This document shows, piece after piece, positions 1-11,290 of a stretch of DNA of 64,000 bases (within the stretch, counting starts at the first letter, position 1; the number at the start of each line of letters is the position of its first letter). The stretch is from Pohlia nutans (Eukaryota; Streptophyta; Bryopsida; Bryales; Mniaceae): assembly GCA_022496805.1 (NCBI GenBank), contig CM040107.1:9382501-9446500 (forward strand), written 5' to 3'. Under the pieces are notes generated by a model that was not told where the DNA came from, did not search any database, and saw only the letters and a list, made by a program, of their open reading frames with translations. Both the position numbers and the translations under genes were made by a program.

Positions 1-27
1 TATCCTCCGCCTCCTGATTTGTAGACG

Positions 28-258
28 TTGATATGGTGTCATTATGTTTGCGAGATACAGAGATTTCCCAATCCGTGCAATGTCCACTGCGAGGATGTTC
101 AAATCGTGCCCAATGCCATCTTCGATGCTGTCGAAGAGCACTTCGACAACAAACCCAAGCCTATATTTTGGGATTCCATTCTTGACGTCACGGACATCTT
201 GGAATTGAATTTGATGACGACGAGTCCTTCTATTCCTCCCCGGTGCAAGGCGTAATTT
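28..258 (+). pseudogene. Gene X, copy A (3' part, MULE companion ORF)
   Basis: This is the 3' part of a small protein gene that recurs at 4368-4560 (minus) and 31810-32283 (plus). The shared core reads VQIVPNAIFDAVEEHFDN, followed by FWDSI. I do not recognise a known family. Relative to copy B a frameshift after the FWDSI segment changes the C-terminus: copy B ends in an acidic stretch and TVQGVN, and the matching codons are present here in another frame. The gene runs off or decays at the left edge. The start of a Mutator-like transposase remnant lies about 440 bp downstream on the same strand, as at the other two loci, which suggests that both belong to one element. Confidence 0.55.
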
Positions 259-698
259 AGACATCTCGTTCGGTAGAGGCAAAAAGTACAATTCAAATGG
301 AGTTGTCAGTAGCAATCTTTAGCCTAAGAAAAATCACTATATCTATATTGGGAGCTGTGATGAAGCTTCTAAAGTATTGAATATAAGCATCGCTTGCAAC
401 GTGCATGAACTTAGCCTCCATTTTGCCTCCATTGACAACATATTCTATGATGTTGTCATTTCTAATTACTTATTCTCATGGGACGTGTTCACCTTTTATA
501 GATTAGGAACTCCAATTAATTTTCAATCTTCATTCATGGTTCATTATAGCTTCAGTACAAGCTACCTACTTTCTCAGCTGTCAAAAAATTAGCGTCTACA
601 ATGTTTATGCAGCCCTCTTTAACATAATTTGACACACTCTGCGATTAAAGTGACAATAGTGGAAAGTAGTGGGACATTGTCATGGAAAGCAGTGCAGA

Positions 699-1770
699 AT
701 GGCTTCAATTCAATTTGAAGGTGATGAAGTCCCTGTAGTGGTTCCCGTAGGCAATGAGGGGTTTTTTAGGGTCCCCTCTAATCACCTCACCATCCGTTTC
801 GGAATCGCAAAGACGTCTAGCATGCTGACTAAAGAAGTTTTACACAATTACAGAATAGTGAAAGAGGCTGTCATGCAGGCTAGATGTGAGGATCGCGATC
901 GTTATTACTGGCTCCTTCACCGTAGTCAGTATAGAGCGTATGGTATGACACCATCTCAGTTAGCAGCCTCCACTGAGATCCTAGTTAACCACTCTATTAT
1001 TTCTATTGTAGAAGCTCTAATTTGTGCCACGCACTGTTTCCAAACTCCCCAAACTTCTCGATCAGCTGCTGAGATCATGCTTAATCTCCACAAAGTAAAA
1101 AAAGAGCACGTCCCTGCGATTGTAGAACTCTCTAGCAAGTCGGAAAGAGAGACACCTGCCGAGTGTAGGTCTATCGACGGAAAGACATTGAGTCCATGCC
1201 CGGTGCCTCATCAGTCCACTTTCCGCACACCATGTAACAGTCCATCTTCTTCCTTGTTGTCTCGACCTCCTCTCTATCCTGCTTCTTCTGATTCTCTCAG
1301 TATCATGCAATGACTTAAACAAATGCATTGCATTCTTGGCTGTCAAAACAATTTGGCCTAGATTGATTTCGATGCCATCGAATATCAAAAAATTTAGTTC
1401 CTGCCGCCCACGTTTGATGGGGATGTTGATTTCGAATTGCCGCCATATTGTGGAGGTGTTCATTCCTCGAGTGCTAAAAGCATGGAAGGAATAGACAAAC
1501 GCTATGACGGTCATGCCTAGATGCGCTCTCTCGTGTCTAACATTAACAATAATTTGGAGCTCAAGTTTAGAAGGTCAGGGTGCGTGGACCATCTTTGTTG
1601 TGAAAATGCTGAATGTGATTATCTCAAACGCACTTCCAAGAAGAATGAGACAAATTGGACCGGTACAACCATAAATCCATTCTATGTAGGTCTAGACCCA
1701 CAATCAGATCAACTCTAGTTTGCATGGTCTGAAAATTGATTCCATCTTGTTTTGCTGTATGTATCATAGA
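699..1770 (+). pseudogene. Mutator-like transposase N-terminal remnant, copy A
   Basis: The remnant starts at ATG 699 with MASIQFEGDEVPVVVPVGNE and is open to TGA 1311-1313. It continues after in-frame stops through FDGDVDFELPP to a Cys-rich segment (HLCCENAECDYL, then KKNETNWTGTT) at about 1521-1718. All of this aligns with the fuller copy at 32987-36544, where the segment precedes the DDE core. The Cys pattern resembles the N-terminal zinc-binding region of MULE or FLYWCH-type transposases, which is my inference. The catalytic domain is absent, so this is a dead, truncated copy. At least three in-frame stops separate the conserved blocks. Confidence 0.6.
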
Positions 1771-1949
1771 TTTCTATCATGAACTACAACACTATAAGTT
1801 GTAGTTGATTGGAATACTTGCACACTAAGTGTGACTTCAATGATCATGTATTCACACAAAAAACTTAAATATATTATACTATATCTATTTCTACTGTTTT
1901 GCCCAACCTTTTCCAGATTGACTACATAATTTTCCATTTTGCACTGCAA

Positions 1950-2130
1950 ACACACGGTCTAAGCTCCAGCGGTCATAGGTCCCCTAAAATTACTATAAAT
2001 AGTTAAAAATCCAATTTTAGAAATATTTTCTAAAAAAACCCCAGAATTTTAATTTAGGAAGACTAAATGCTCGCCGCTCTCCAAATCACTGCTCTCTGTT
2101 CTACGCTCGCACGGTAGCGATGTTACAATT
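1950..2130 (+). mobile_element. piggyBac 5'-terminal fragment (copy 1)
   Basis: The segment begins near CGGTCATAGGTC and runs through CTCGCACGGTAGCG. It is recognisably related to 36838-37115 (plus) and to the 5' end of the piggyBac element at 20990-20800 (minus). Shared landmarks in order are an ACGG..ATAGGTC block, an AT-rich stretch, a run of CTC/GCTC words and GCTCGCACG. It carries no transposase, so it is a truncated or miniature derivative. Neither its borders nor a TTAA target duplication could be fixed. Confidence 0.45.
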
Positions 2131-2440
2131 TCTACTAGTGTTATACAAGGCTACTTTAAATGACTCTATTTGTGCCTTTATGCTCTGCTCTTTCTATAGA
2201 ACGTAGATCTAAGGAAGTGCGTAAGGAAAGGAGCCTAATTGAGCTAAACTTTGGTTCCCCTAGTTTAAAAAAAATGAGCCTCTTAGTTGATAGTTGTTGT
2301 TTTTAGTGCAATTCCAAGAATAGAAGATCATTTGATCAAACGAATAGGCCTTGAGGGTACGGAGTTAGTTGCCAATTTGAACAACTCATAATCAGTCTTT
2401 TGCATTGACATGGCATGTTGGATGCTATGGTGAAGATCCA
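2130..2440. other. Spacer at the centre of the inverted MULE copies
   Basis: No gene is seen here. The segment joins the piggyBac-related fragment of copy A to the 3' end of MULE copy B. It is moderately AT-rich, with no repeat or hairpin that stood out by eye. Confidence 0.4.
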
Positions 2441-3696
2441 AAAGTGGCTCCTTGATTAGTGTTCTTTGGACTTGGTCCGGCATGGACTAGGAGGGTATCC
2501 ATGAACTCCTTGCTAGCTGCCAATGCAATAGCAGAGTTCTTCGCCGTTGGTGTCTTCTAAACTTCTGACACAATCAAACCCGTAATGGTTTCCATAGATT
2601 CCCAGCATTGGCCAGTTGCTACGGGGTGGCGATGGTGTCCTAAATGGATGCATGCTCTCCACCTATCTACAACATTGAGCACATAATAGATACGTGCGGT
2701 ACATACAACAAGACAAGATGGAATCAATTTGTAGACCTTGCAAACCAAAGATGAATTTGACTGCGGGCTCAGTCCCACATAGAATGGATTAATGTTTGTA
2801 CCCGTCCATTCCGTCTACTTCTTCTTGGAAGTGCGTTTGAAATAATCACACTCCTGAACTTGAGCCCGAGATTATTGTTGATATTAGACATGAGAGTGCG
2901 CATCCAAGCATAACGTGCTCTTGGCACTCGAGGAATGAACACCCCCTCTACATGGCGGCAATTCAAAAACAACATCCCCATCAAACGTGGGCGGCAAGAA
3001 CTGAACTTTCTGATATTCGATGGCATCGAAATCAATTTGGGCCAATTCATTTCGACACCCAGAAATGCAATGCAATTTTTTCAGACATTGCATGATATTG
3101 AGAGAATCAGAAGACGCAAAATAGAGAGGAGGTCGAGACAACAAGGAGGAAGATGGACTGGTACATGGTGTGCGGAAAGTGGACAGATGAGGCAGCGGAC
3201 ATGGATTCAATGTCTTTCCTTCGTCTGATCTACACTCGGCAGGTGTCTCTCCTTCTGATTCGCTAGAGAGTTCTAGAATCACAGGGAGATGCTCATGTTT
3301 TACTTTGCGAAGATTTAACATGATCTCAGCAGCACATCGGGAAGCTTGGGGGGTTTGAAAACACTGTGTCGCACGAATGGGAGCTTCTATAGTAGAAGTA
3401 TTGGAGTGGTTAAAGAGAATCTCCGTGGAGGCTGCTAATTGAGACGGTGTCATACCATATGCTCTATACTGACCAGGGTGAAGGAGCCAGTAATAACCAT
3501 CGCGATCGTCACATCTAGCCTGCATGACAACCTCCTTAACTATCCCATAATTCTCTAAAACTTCTTCTGTCAGCATGCTAGACGTTTTCGCAATTCCAAA
3601 ACGGATACTGAGGAGATTAGCAGGGACCCTCACGTACCCTTCATCGCCTACGGGAACAACTAGGACTTCATCACCTTTGAAATGAATTCAAGCCAT
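2440..3696 (-). pseudogene. Mutator-like transposase N-terminal remnant, copy B
   Basis: Read on the minus strand from ATG 3696, the third codon is TGA where copies A and C have serine. The frame is then open as GDEVLVVPVGDEGYVRVPAN... to about 2884. It passes the FDGDVVFELPP and SSSAKS blocks, then continues in other frames through SNINNNLGLKF, NSSLVCKVYK (near 2740) and NSAIALAASKEF (near 2530), which align with copy C. It reaches further into the transposase than copy A but still lacks the DDE core. Frameshifts and the early stop make it non-functional. It faces copy A head to head across a short spacer. Confidence 0.6.
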
Positions 3697-4367
3697 TTTG
3701 GACTGCAGAGGATGTTTAAACTGTCACTAAAAAGAATTGTAACATGGAAATGAGAGTTCTTGTATTTATTCTCTTATCAGAGATAACCATAGTGAAAGCA
3801 ACCGTTGGTAATTCTGATATAGTAAACTCGTTTTTGAATTCTATGGCAGGATAAATATTAAGTGGACGTAGTAGGAATTAATTTTAAGGTTGGCAGGCAT
3901 CGCATAATAAAAGACACTTGTGAGAGGTAAGGTGATGCTAAACTACGAAGCTGGAATCGTTGATTAAGTGCGCTTTGTGTTAAAGACGGCTGCATGAACA
4001 TTTTGGACGCTATTCCATTAACAGTTGAGCATTGTGCTGAGTGAGTGGGTAGCCTCTACTGAAGCTATAATGAACCAGGAATGAAGTTTGAAAATTAATT
4101 GCATTACTCAGTCTATAAACGGTGAACACATTCCATGAAAATAAATATACACAGATGAGAACATTACAAACTTTGTTGACAGCGGAGGCAAAATGGAGGC
4201 TAAGTTCCTGCACGTTGATAGTGATGCTTATATTAATAACTATAATTACAATACTTTAGAAGCTATTGTATAGTTGGATAATTATATATTGTGATTTTTC
4301 TCATCCTAAATATTGATACCGACAATGCGATTTGAACTGAACGTTTTGCCTCTACAGAATGACCGGT

Positions 4368-4560
4368 CTAATTTACGCCTTGCACCGTGGAGGAACCAAA
4401 CGATTCTTCGTCATCGGATTCATCGACGTCCGTGATGTCAAGTATGGAATCCCAAAATGGACGTTTGGTTTCGTTGTCAAAGTGCTCTTCGACAGCATCG
4501 AAGATTGCCTTGGGCACGATTTGAACATCCTGGCACTGGACATTGCTGATAGCTCTTCCT
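4368..4560 (-). pseudogene. Gene X, copy B (3' part)
   Basis: The minus-strand frame reads DVQIVPKAIFDAVEEHFDN, FWDSILDITDV and then an acidic tail ending TVQGVN and TAG at 4370-4368. It is the closest relative of copy A and is better preserved at the C-terminus. Upstream sequence is cut off at about 4560, exactly where the unrelated methyltransferase-family fragment begins on the other strand, so this looks like a junction. The start of transposase copy B lies about 670 bp downstream. The function is unknown. Confidence 0.5.
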
Positions 4561-4584
4561 GATAAATGACTACTCGGTAATCAC

Positions 4585-5095
4585 TACCGGAAGAACTATT
4601 AGCTACCGAGGAGAAGGGCCAATTGGTGCCGTGATGCAAGTCATGCACAACATTAACAAGTAAGTCTTTTCTTATTCCACTCTTGTTCTTCGCTTGTATG
4701 ACATCTTATTCTTTTCTAATAATATCTCTTATAGATTAAATATTGATGTGGCAAATCTACAGAGAACTCTCACGTGAAGAGGAACTTGGTACACGATTTG
4801 TATCAAGTTCGCAAGTTTGGAATGATGACGGTCAAGCAGTTGAAAGGGATCATGAGTACTTTCGACTACAAACGTGCAAAGGTCTATAAACGTCAATCGT
4901 GGTTTCATTTGTCAGCTGATACTTTTACAACACTCATATTTCAAGTGAGTAAATAACCACAGTTTATATTCTTTCAAATTATTTCATCTCTTTACATTCT
5001 CTTGCTCACTGCCTGACCGTTGTTTTTCAGCATGATATTGCTCCAAAGTGCAATGGTCCTCTCCGCCGTGAACAGCCTCTGTGAAGTTGTGGAAA
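4585..5095 (+). pseudogene. Fragment of a ParB/methyltransferase-family gene, introns preserved
   Basis: Three pieces match consecutive exons 1-3 of the gene at 26494-21526. The first reads GPIGAVMQVMHNIN and ends at a GTAAGT donor at about 4660, with the same codon split (AA|G) as exon 1 of that gene. The second (about 4752-4944) reads SHVKRNLVHDLYQVRKFGMM.. and matches exon 2 (SHVKTSLVHTLYRTKKYGVM), ending at GTGAGT. The third (from about 5031) reads HDIAPKCNGPLRREQ, like exon 3 HEIAVAADLAARLHREQ. Similarity is then lost. Because introns are kept, this is a DNA duplication and not a processed copy. The methyltransferase part is missing here. Confidence 0.6.
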
Positions 5096-5099
5096 ACTG

Positions 5100-7400
5100 C
5101 CGCAGCGTTCTCTTCCGAGTCATCGGACAGCAGAATTGTCATTTCCTCCAGAGAGTCTGCGTGAGAGAGTGACGGTTAAGACTAATATCTTCGTGTCATC
5201 CTCCGAATACAGACACCAACTAATATTAACAATTTTGACAATAACCTTAGAACATTTTTTCAATGAACTTTGAATGAGAGACTCTAGCAGAACGCTATCG
5301 GAGCTTCTTTCGGCCGACTGATGCTTTCGTCAATTACAGTGCACACATGGAATTAATAAATATAAACATATTCTTCATTTACATGGAGGAAAAACCGAAC
5401 TATCACATATAGCAATGACTCAAAGATGTGAAGCAGAAAACTTTAAGCAATTGCGGCGCATACATAAGATATGAAGTTGCCACTGACCTTCTGTTATGTA
5501 CACTGAGCTTCCTTCCGAAGTCACTGAGAAGAAGCTATCCGACGTAGACATTTCCACCTGATTCTGTTATTTTCCTTTGTCAAAATCTGCAGAAAAAAGA
5601 GAATATTAAAATTCGATAGCCACGATTAACATCTTCGTAAAGCATGAACCATAATTTCAACATTGATTTGCTAACTCCTAATTGTACCACTTCGAACGCC
5701 GAACAGTTTCAACGGTAGTTAGTATCTGACTTCCAATGATAAATTTTCCAACGAGTGGTTTACATCAAGCTGCAGGACTTTGTGATACTCTGAATCCAAC
5801 GTACCTTTCCAACTACAATAGGAAGATACATATTCACTTTCGACCTATTGATATGAAGTAAAGCTCCCCGACGTACGCCACAATTATTGCCTGCAAAGAT
5901 GCACTCAACCCTGTACATACACACCACTTCAGAGTGCAACTCTGCGTTGATGGTCCTGTTGTCACGGAATTCTCTGTGTCTGTAAGTATGCTAACAGAAA
6001 GTCTCAAAATCTGTCGCTGTATGTATATGCGAACTAATTTAGTGGGAAGAATTGAAAAGGAACGCTACGGAAATGCAGACGCAGTCTTAGACTTAGGGTT
6101 TGTACATTTTTTTAACAGAGAGCAGACCTGACGAAGACTCGCTCCGGGATCACTTCTCTCAGCAATGAATTACAGCAGAACAAGACTAGGTGCAAAACTT
6201 CACAACTTAAGCCATGCACTCCGAATTCCTACATCAAAGTATCCAGCCACTCTGAGGAGGAAACCGGGCATTACAACATCTCTTGGTACGGTGTTCGGAG
6301 ATTCGATGAATTGCAAACGTCGTATGCGAAATTACCTCAGGCGACTGCGTGTAAAGCACTCTTCCAAAACGATCTTATAGTACCCTCGCACTTCCTCCGA
6401 GACTGTGTTATTCCCCTCCAGCTGTTCCCTTCATTGAAATCTTCGTGTGAAACAAGAAATAAAGGGACAGTTTCCCGTGATTGAGGGGGAAATCCACCAC
6501 TGCCCATCATTCCCGAAAACGGTGCTAAAACCGCACCTAGAACATGTTGATTATGGGAAGCCGTCAGAATTCAGTACTTCATCTTAGAGTTGTAGACAGT
6601 AATCATGAAAACTGGCTGTGAAACACATGACGTCTTGAGCCATTGTGCGCGACGGGACAACATCAGCAGAGAAAAATACTCAAAACATCAAATCAAACTA
6701 TTGTTGGCGACTAGGGAAACTTCATCCTGTCAACAGAGCAGGACATGTTCAGTCCGACGACGACAAACCATGATTACTTTACATCGACGAATATTACAGG
6801 GGAATGAATGTCACCTATCCGGTTGGCTGGTATTATGAATGATCCCTACGTACAACCCCATACCTCACGCCCTGTTACATGGAAGGTTGTACATTAAATT
6901 GTCAGAAAAAAATTAAACTAAATTTAATACAATAGAAAATAAAAACAGTGCACATCGGTACCCCAATGCAATCACACATATGAGAAGACATATCTTCTCC
7001 GCTGTTTCTTTAATCATGCATTGAACATACAATTACATAAGGTTTGTTCGGCAATACAGTGTCACTGATTAAATCTTTACTCTGGGGTCTGCCTACGAGT
7101 TATACATTATTCCGATGGAGATTTGTTTATGATCCAACATTACTAAGTAATCACTGAAGGCACAACTGTTTGTAAGTCATGGACAGATTTAGGAGGAACA
7201 AGAGGGATTAAGTGCTTTATTCAGCCAGAAATTAATCACAGTTATAAGATTCGTTGCAAGCAGTAGTCCTGCCGCATTCTCTGATATGCAATGGTTGTGT
7301 CTTCCTATTCGTATCTACATCAGAAAATGACAGAATATCACAGCAACAGTTTTTAATCCATGCTACAAAAAGAGTGTAGAATTAAAAAATTTAAAAAAAA
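5100..7400. other. Region without a supported gene
   Basis: Only short open frames occur (for example 5934-6131, 6165-6380 and 6605-6838, plus). None has recognisable motifs, good splice context or a paralogue in the window. The stretch may contain further decayed exons of the duplicated methyltransferase-family locus, but nothing could be aligned by eye. Confidence 0.4.
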
Positions 7401-7408
7401 TTTAAAAG

Positions 7409-7720
7409 TCAGGAGAGTTCATTTTGTAACAAAGAAGACTTTCTTCCCTTGAGTCTCTCCTTCACGTAATCGCAGGGAGGTGAACATTGGCTACGTATGC
7501 TATTACTGAATTTTACCTGCAACGATACCGGAATATCTATTTCCTCAATTAAGGTATCAACATTGAAAAACCAACAATACAAGACTTTTATTAACATGAT
7601 GCAAACATCGAACTCAAATTCAGCGAACGTCACACGAACTGGTGCGTGCATGACAAGGAGGGCCAACGACGACAGATCTGAAAGCAAAGTCAAATTCCAT
7701 TCCGAAAACGCTTTTTCCAT
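7409..7720 (-). CDS. Hypothetical short ORF downstream of CACTA remnant
   Basis: A 103-codon frame begins MEKAFSEWNLTLLSDLS and ends QNELS. It contains no motif I recognise, has no paralogue in the window and shows no clear splice context. It may be chance, or a decayed 3' exon of the neighbouring CACTA element. Confidence 0.15.
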   Translation of the reverse strand: MEKAFSEWNLTLLSDLSSLALLVMHAPVRVTFAEFEFDVCIMLIKVLYCWFFNVDTLIEEIDIPVSLQVKFSNSIRSQCSPPCDYVKERLKGRKSSLLQNELS

Positions 7721-7819
7721 TGTAATGTTAGTTCACTTTTGCGGCGTTGCCAGTGAATACAGTGTTCCTCTATTTTCCATGTGCCACTGCCTACAACTAC
7801 TTTATGAATATTACTAGCA

Positions 7820-9405
7820 GAAATCAGTTTTGATGTCCCCGTAGTCGAGCAGTAGAATGTCTTCAAGCACGCCTACGTAGTCCTTGCCAGATCCTGTTGA
7901 TTGCTCATTGGCTTCTAAACATGCGACTCCACTGTCATATGTCAACAAATATCTACTGGATTCATCGTCCACTCTCCAGTGGTTCCCATAAGATTTCATT
8001 TTCGCGAATCGTTTGCAGGTCATGGAAGGGGGGTTTTGATAGTAAAACAATGTCAGCGTCATCGGGATCTGACATGTCCAACTGTAGTGAGTGGACAGTG
8101 CGTTTCATCCATATTTCAATGGGACGTACTGCTCCACCCGAGGAATCCCACGCAGCCTCCCACTGGCTGCGCATCGTTGGAAGTTATTGTCAAAACTACA
8201 AGCGTGCAACCAAACGAAGACACAGACAGCTTAACAATAGGTAATTGGTTGTATGAATAAATGCAAAACTGAAGATGTACCTTCACAATGCTGAAATCAA
8301 AACCACACTGTCAACTTTCAGGAGAAGTATCAAAAAACAAGTCAGAAGAAGAGTAAAAAACCATTGACATAGAAGTGTGACATTGTACATAACAAGGACA
8401 TTGCTTGAAGCCCGAGCTGCAAGAGTGGTTCAATGGAAGCGTACCTGTAAAACGGTGCAGTAAGTGTATTATTTCTTAAAACAAATTTATGGATTGCATC
8501 TCGTTGTGCCCGAGTGAGAGTGATGTCGACAGCTGCTCCCTCCAGCACCTCAAACTCTGCGCAGTGTTCCGGATCAACGTCCCACACACGACCTCTAACC
8601 ACATCAAATCCGTGCATGTACGACGTAGCAAATCCCATAGTCTCTTCCAATACATATCCATGCGCAATAGAGGCCTTTGGACGAGCACGGTTTTTAACGT
8701 GATTTTTTAGAGTCATCATTGTCTGTTCAATAGGGTACATCCAACGCACTTGTGCAAGGCCCAAAATGATCAACTCCTCAACTAGATGCATCATGCATAG
8801 GCAGGTGTGACATAACGTCAAAGAAAGTACGCTGAAATGTCATTTCCATTAGGCACATTGTGATGGCCACGTCTTCTCGTAAGTTTTCTTCTTGTGAGGG
8901 ATCCCATACTTTGCAACAAATCCGCCAAAATACGCGAGAAGCCCTCATAAGTGCCATTCTTGTATTCTGATCCACAAGTCCTCTCAATGCCAAAGGTAGT
9001 AATGTCTGCATGAGAATGTGGTAATCGTGGAATTTAAGCGCTCCGAATTTCTTGTTATGAATATGGGAACCAATCTCTGAGCAATACCTTGATAGAACTT
9101 TCAAATTCTCTAACCTGCGGCAGAATATATCAAATTCCTTCGCGGTGAGCACGTAGTTGGCCTTCGGTTTCAGCATCCTGGAAGAGTTTTTGGGATCCCT
9201 TGCCATCCACAAATGTTTCCTGATGCCCTCCCTCTGCATATCTCTCCTCACTTTGACGCTGTCCTTCTCCTTCCAGCTACAGATTGTCTTCAACAAGTTC
9301 TCCGCGAAATTCTTCTTGCAGTGCATAATATCCAGGGTATTTCTAATCTCCAAATGCTGCACAAGAAAAGAAGATGACAACTCATTTTCAACAAAACGTT
9401 TTTAA
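7820..9405 (-). pseudogene. CACTA (En/Spm) TNP2-type transposase, C-terminal half
   Basis: Minus-strand frames carry the plant CACTA C-terminal block (DUF4218). Landmarks are DIMHCKKNFAENLLKTI, then RGIRKHLW-like and LPLALRGLVD, ASRVFWRICCKVWDPS and DVAITMCLMEM, up to FFDVMSHLPMH. The continuation LVEELIILGLAQVRWMYPIE and NHVKNRARPKASIAHGYVLE lies in another frame. A 7-bp duplication around ATGCATGATGCAT near 8790-8802 causes that shift. Further downstream (8240-7820) are DUF4216-like pieces: YGNHWRVDDE, LLTYDSGVACL and DYVGVLEDILLLDYG. The N-terminal catalytic part is missing beyond about 9400. Such proteins mobilise CACTA elements; this copy is dead. Confidence 0.8.
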
Positions 9406-9683
9406 ATTTATTATTGCAACAGTAAGGAATACTGGAAAACAAGGCCAAAAATATTGCTTGTACATTTAGAAGTTATGGAAACGCACTTCTTAGTACGGTA
9501 GCTCGAAGAAGCTGCTCCCGCGCTTAATTCCGTGTGTCTTGGATGGATCAGGCGTTGTGTACTTGTGTCTCTTCTCCTAGTGGGGTTACTGTTCCTTCTC
9601 TGCCCGGTTCCAGCACTCTGTCTCTGAGTCAAATTTGACTGTGAGTCTGCTGCGATTGGATTCGACGCGGATCCACATGCTTT

Positions 9684-10049
9684 CTACCTCTTCCTTTTCG
9701 TACTGGTCACAGGAGGCTTGGGCTGGCGTTGACCCGGGTTTGAGGTAGACGGTGTGCTGCTTCCACCTATAGACGACCTCCTGTTGTGCACATTCCTTAC
9801 ATCAGTGTCACCGGGCCTTCCCTGCTCTGAATTATTTGTTTGCACCCTGCATTCCACGGTAGAACTCCTCCTATCCCTCCTCCTGGCCAAGAAAGCAACA
9901 TACTCATGCAGTGCTGCATGCAGCTGTGCTGGTGTTTTTGCTGTGGGTGCTCCTCCTGTTTCACGTAGGCCGTCAAAAAGTTTATCATACCTCTCTGACC
10001 TGATGTAATGATCTGGTCTCACCCACCGCCTCGCATTCCGAAAAGTCAT
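9684..10049 (-). CDS. Hypothetical basic protein next to CACTA remnant
   Basis: A frame of 121 residues opens MTFRNARRWVRPDHYIRSER. It has an AQLHAALHEYVAFLARRR segment and ends in a Ser/Thr/Pro-rich, strongly basic tail (TSTKRKR). A second frame below it (9632-9411) is also basic and Ser/Thr-rich. It lies directly upstream of the CACTA transposase fragment on the same strand. It could therefore be an exon of that element or of its second, DNA-binding product, but no family was recognised. A chance ORF remains possible. Confidence 0.3.
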   Translation of the reverse strand: MTFRNARRWVRPDHYIRSERYDKLFDGLRETGGAPTAKTPAQLHAALHEYVAFLARRRDRRSSTVECRVQTNNSEQGRPGDTDVRNVHNRRSSIGGSSTPSTSNPGQRQPKPPVTSTKRKR

Positions 10050-11190
10050 TTTCCTACTCTCATAAGCATATTTCCCTCTATCACTATACGTAGACCATTA
10101 CATTTCCACGCATCACAACAAATTTCATCCAAGAATTGTCAATATCTTATTTGTAATTGAATTACAAAAAAAATTGAATTACAAGTTTCAAATCTTATAC
10201 AAAATAATTAAAATAGCAATTGCAAATCTAAAGGTATGGATAGAATCAAAATTTATAATGTGCAATTTTTATTCATACATCAAGTCCAAAATATTCCTCT
10301 TAAATGCATTTATGACAAAACTGCAGAATTTGGACAGGGGTGAGGACGTTTAGAGTACAAAGAAAACCATATTTTGATATGTATTATCAGGACGGTCTAA
10401 CTCTGCAACAGAACCCTCGTCATCAGATGCTCTCTTCGGATCACCACTTCTACAGAATAATTCACTGGACGAGCCGATCATTCCTGCAGTACAGCAGAGC
10501 CCGCAGAACAGACTTGGCAAGGTCACATGCTTTAGTCACCTTCTACGCCACCAAACCCATACACAAAATGTACAAACGAACAAACATGCAAATTGCAGGC
10601 GCTCAGAAGAAGAATCATGCATAAAATTTATAAAGCACGTCATCTCCCGTCGTACCAGACTGAACCATGATGATCGTGGAGACATTGTATTAAACCGTAA
10701 TCAGGAAAATTGAAAGCACTTCAGGTCCTTGGATGAAAACAAGTGCAGATTCGGCTATCACAAAAGCTATTGAAACCATCGGTACCACAAATATTCGAGT
10801 TAGCAAAAAGGTCCAATTTCTTGGTTTTCACAACCTTTCAATCTCTCAATCTCTCCTTGCTTACTCCAGACAAAACTTCGAAACCTAATCGCAGGGCCTG
10901 ATATAGAATATAAAGTGCACATAAACAAATCGATCATTCTGCACAGTGCGAACGCATTTCATCATAGTGACACTCCTCCACAGAAGAAACGGATACCGTA
11001 ATCAAGTAAAGTCCATCCAAGGAAGTAAAGCAGAGAGAGCATAGAAATTAGGATGTCGATACAATCAACTGCAGAAGCATCTTCGTTCAGCAACCAAAAC
11101 TATACCAATACATCTCGATGCTGGCATTATAATTGCCATGCTTCCTTATTAGAAAGAAAGCAGGAAATGGAGCTTGACAACAAAATACTC
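10050..11190. other. Gene-free spacer
   Basis: This is AT-rich spacer between the CACTA remnant and the RING gene. One 94-codon plus-strand frame (10340-10624) has no motif and no support. It includes the likely 3' flank of the minus-strand RING gene; no polyadenylation site could be fixed. Confidence 0.4.
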
Positions 11191-11290
11191 TCAGTTTATG
11201 CTTTTGAATAGCCTGTATACATGGTAATGAAATTCATTGCGTAGGAACACCTTGTTCGGCATCGACTTGGAGGAACGTAAGTTCGTAACC

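Larger units (their letters stand above)
1..1770 (+). repeat. Left arm of a large inverted duplication (MULE copy A)
   Basis: Positions 1-1770 match the reverse complement of about 4560-2700 through gene X, the spacer between the genes and the first half of the transposase. The similarity continues in non-coding sequence: conceptual translations of 377-592 and of 4213-4010 (minus) are alike, although neither looks like a real gene. The duplicated unit is therefore DNA, not just a protein family. The homology fades near 1770, where copy A stops while copy B continues into the transposase core. Confidence 0.6.
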
